A stretch of DNA of 64,000 nucleotides, taken from positions 42,892-106,891 of the forward strand of contig JAJYYA010000065.1 in assembly GCA_021801345.1 (NCBI GenBank). The letters run 5' to 3'. Shown in pieces: positions 63,369 to 64,000 of the stretch. The notes under the pieces were generated by a model that saw only the letters and a list, made by a program, of their open reading frames with translations, was not told where the DNA came from and did not search any database. This stretch comes from Nitrospirota bacterium. GTDB taxonomy: Bacteria; Nitrospirota; Leptospirillia; Leptospirillales; Leptospirillaceae. The stretch's first letter is position 1. The number at the start of each line of letters is the position of its first letter. A program made the translations under genes and the position numbers.

Positions 63369-64000
63369 CGGTGTCCACGGGACGCTCTCTCGCCTCCCGG
63401 AAGAAGTCATCCCCCGGAGAAAAGGGAAGCAAGGATCCTTCCCAGGAGCCCCTTCGGGTCTTCTTTCTCGCCTCAGAAGTCTCGCCTGTTGCCAAGACCG
63501 GGGGGCTGGCCGATGTGTCCAAGGCTCTCCCTCTGGCTCTTGCCGCCGAAGGGGTCGACGTCCGTATCGGGACGGTGGCCTTTCGGGGGGTGGATGCCCT
63601 TCCGGGTTTTTCGCTCCGAAAGACCTTTGCCGTACAGGCAGCGGGGGGGGGCCAAACCTTTCGTCTCTTCGAGGGGAGCCTGGGGTCGGGCGCCGTTCCC
63701 GTCTACGCCCTCGATCCGAACGGCCTCTTCGACCGCCCCGGGCTCTACGGCGAAGGGGGGGGGGAGTACCCCGACAACCTCCTGCGCTTTTCTCTCTGGA
63801 GCTACGGCCTCCTCGCCCTTCCGAAAATCCTGGGATTTTCTCCCCGGATCCTTCATGCCAATGACTGGCAGGCGGCACTCTCCGTTCCCCTACTCCCTCT
63901 TCTTTGGGGGGAGGATCACTCAGGTTCTCTCCGGACCGTCCTGTCGGTTCACAACATGGCCTACCAGGGGGTCTATCCCCTTTCCGAGTGGCGCATGACC
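63365..64000 (+). CDS. glgA: Glycogen synthase, N-terminal part (3' end outside window)
   Basis: 212 residues visible from ATG 63365, coupled by ATGA to the REC-GGDEF-EAL gene. An N-terminal Lys/Ser-rich extension of about 30 residues precedes the GT5 signature ASEVSPVAKTGGLADVSKALP (ADP-glucose binding), then DNLLRFSLWSYG, HANDWQAAL and TVLSVHNMAYQG. It adds glucose from ADP-glucose to glycogen. The remainder runs off the window. Its coupling to a c-di-GMP gene is noteworthy. Confidence 0.88.
   Translation, partial: MTVSTGRSLASRKKSSPGEKGSKDPSQEPLRVFFLASEVSPVAKTGGLADVSKALPLALAAEGVDVRIGTVAFRGVDALPGFSLRKTFAVQAAGGGQTFRLFEGSLGSGAVPVYALDPNGLFDRPGLYGEGGGEYPDNLLRFSLWSYGLLALPKILGFSPRILHANDWQAALSVPLLPLLWGEDHSGSLRTVLSVHNMAYQGVYPLSEWRMT

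Overview
The window is about 64 kb of dense, high-G+C (roughly 60-65 % by eye) bacterial chromosome with short intergenic gaps and many stop/start overlaps of the type ATGA, GTGA or TTGA. Lipoproteins, beta-barrel-like outer membrane proteins and a periplasmic cupredoxin point to a Gram-negative cell. An FTR1 iron permease behind a Fur-like box, a sulfide:quinone-reductase-like flavoprotein with DUF1641, a phosphoketolase and two globin-containing signalling proteins suggest an aerobic or microaerobic chemolithotroph. A Nitrospirota (Leptospirillum-like) or similar acidophile is a guess; no rRNA, tRNA or CRISPR array was seen to test it.

Layout: 0-8 kb holds the end of a His-rich metal transporter, a DMT exporter, a pirin operon, a lone DruA-family (DUF4338) gene, and an SLC13 / DUF2844 / DUF3443 operon. 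8-15 kb has an LPP20/TPR lipoprotein, the FTR1-cupredoxin-MarR iron cluster, a beta-CASP metallohydrolase and a large acyl ligase-carrier-acyltransferase fusion. 15-24 kb has an Rpn nuclease, the GDP-mannose pair (ManC, ManB) and a 1347-residue PAS/GAF/LOV/GGDEF/globin protein. 24-35 kb is mostly housekeeping (SDR, Era, RecO, RlmI, TypA, PPIase, PhnP-like), with an envelope cluster and a Uma2 gene. 35-41 kb carries a split methionine synthase and ThiC.

41-54 kb is the most accessory part: a TumE/TumA toxin-antitoxin pair, the SQR-like/DUF1641 operon, a disulfide oxidoreductase that leads directly into a complete type I Wadjet system (JetA, JetB, JetC, JetD), and a frameshifted Phd antitoxin. 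54-64 kb has an MHS transporter, phosphoketolase with AAG glycosylase, a transposon-like hairpin, and a run of globin-coupled histidine kinase, response regulator and REC-GGDEF-EAL protein that overlaps the start of glycogen synthase.

Themes: (1) plasmid/phage defence and toxin-antitoxin genes (DruA-like, Rpn, Uma2, TumEA, Wadjet, Phd relic) are scattered through the window; (2) two c-di-GMP proteins or gene sets are tied to globin domains, one also carrying an intact LOV photoreceptor signature; (3) at least two genes, jetA and the SDR gene, seem to start at ATC, because their conserved N-termini have no ATG, GTG or TTG in a usable position but do have a Shine-Dalgarno sequence before ATC.
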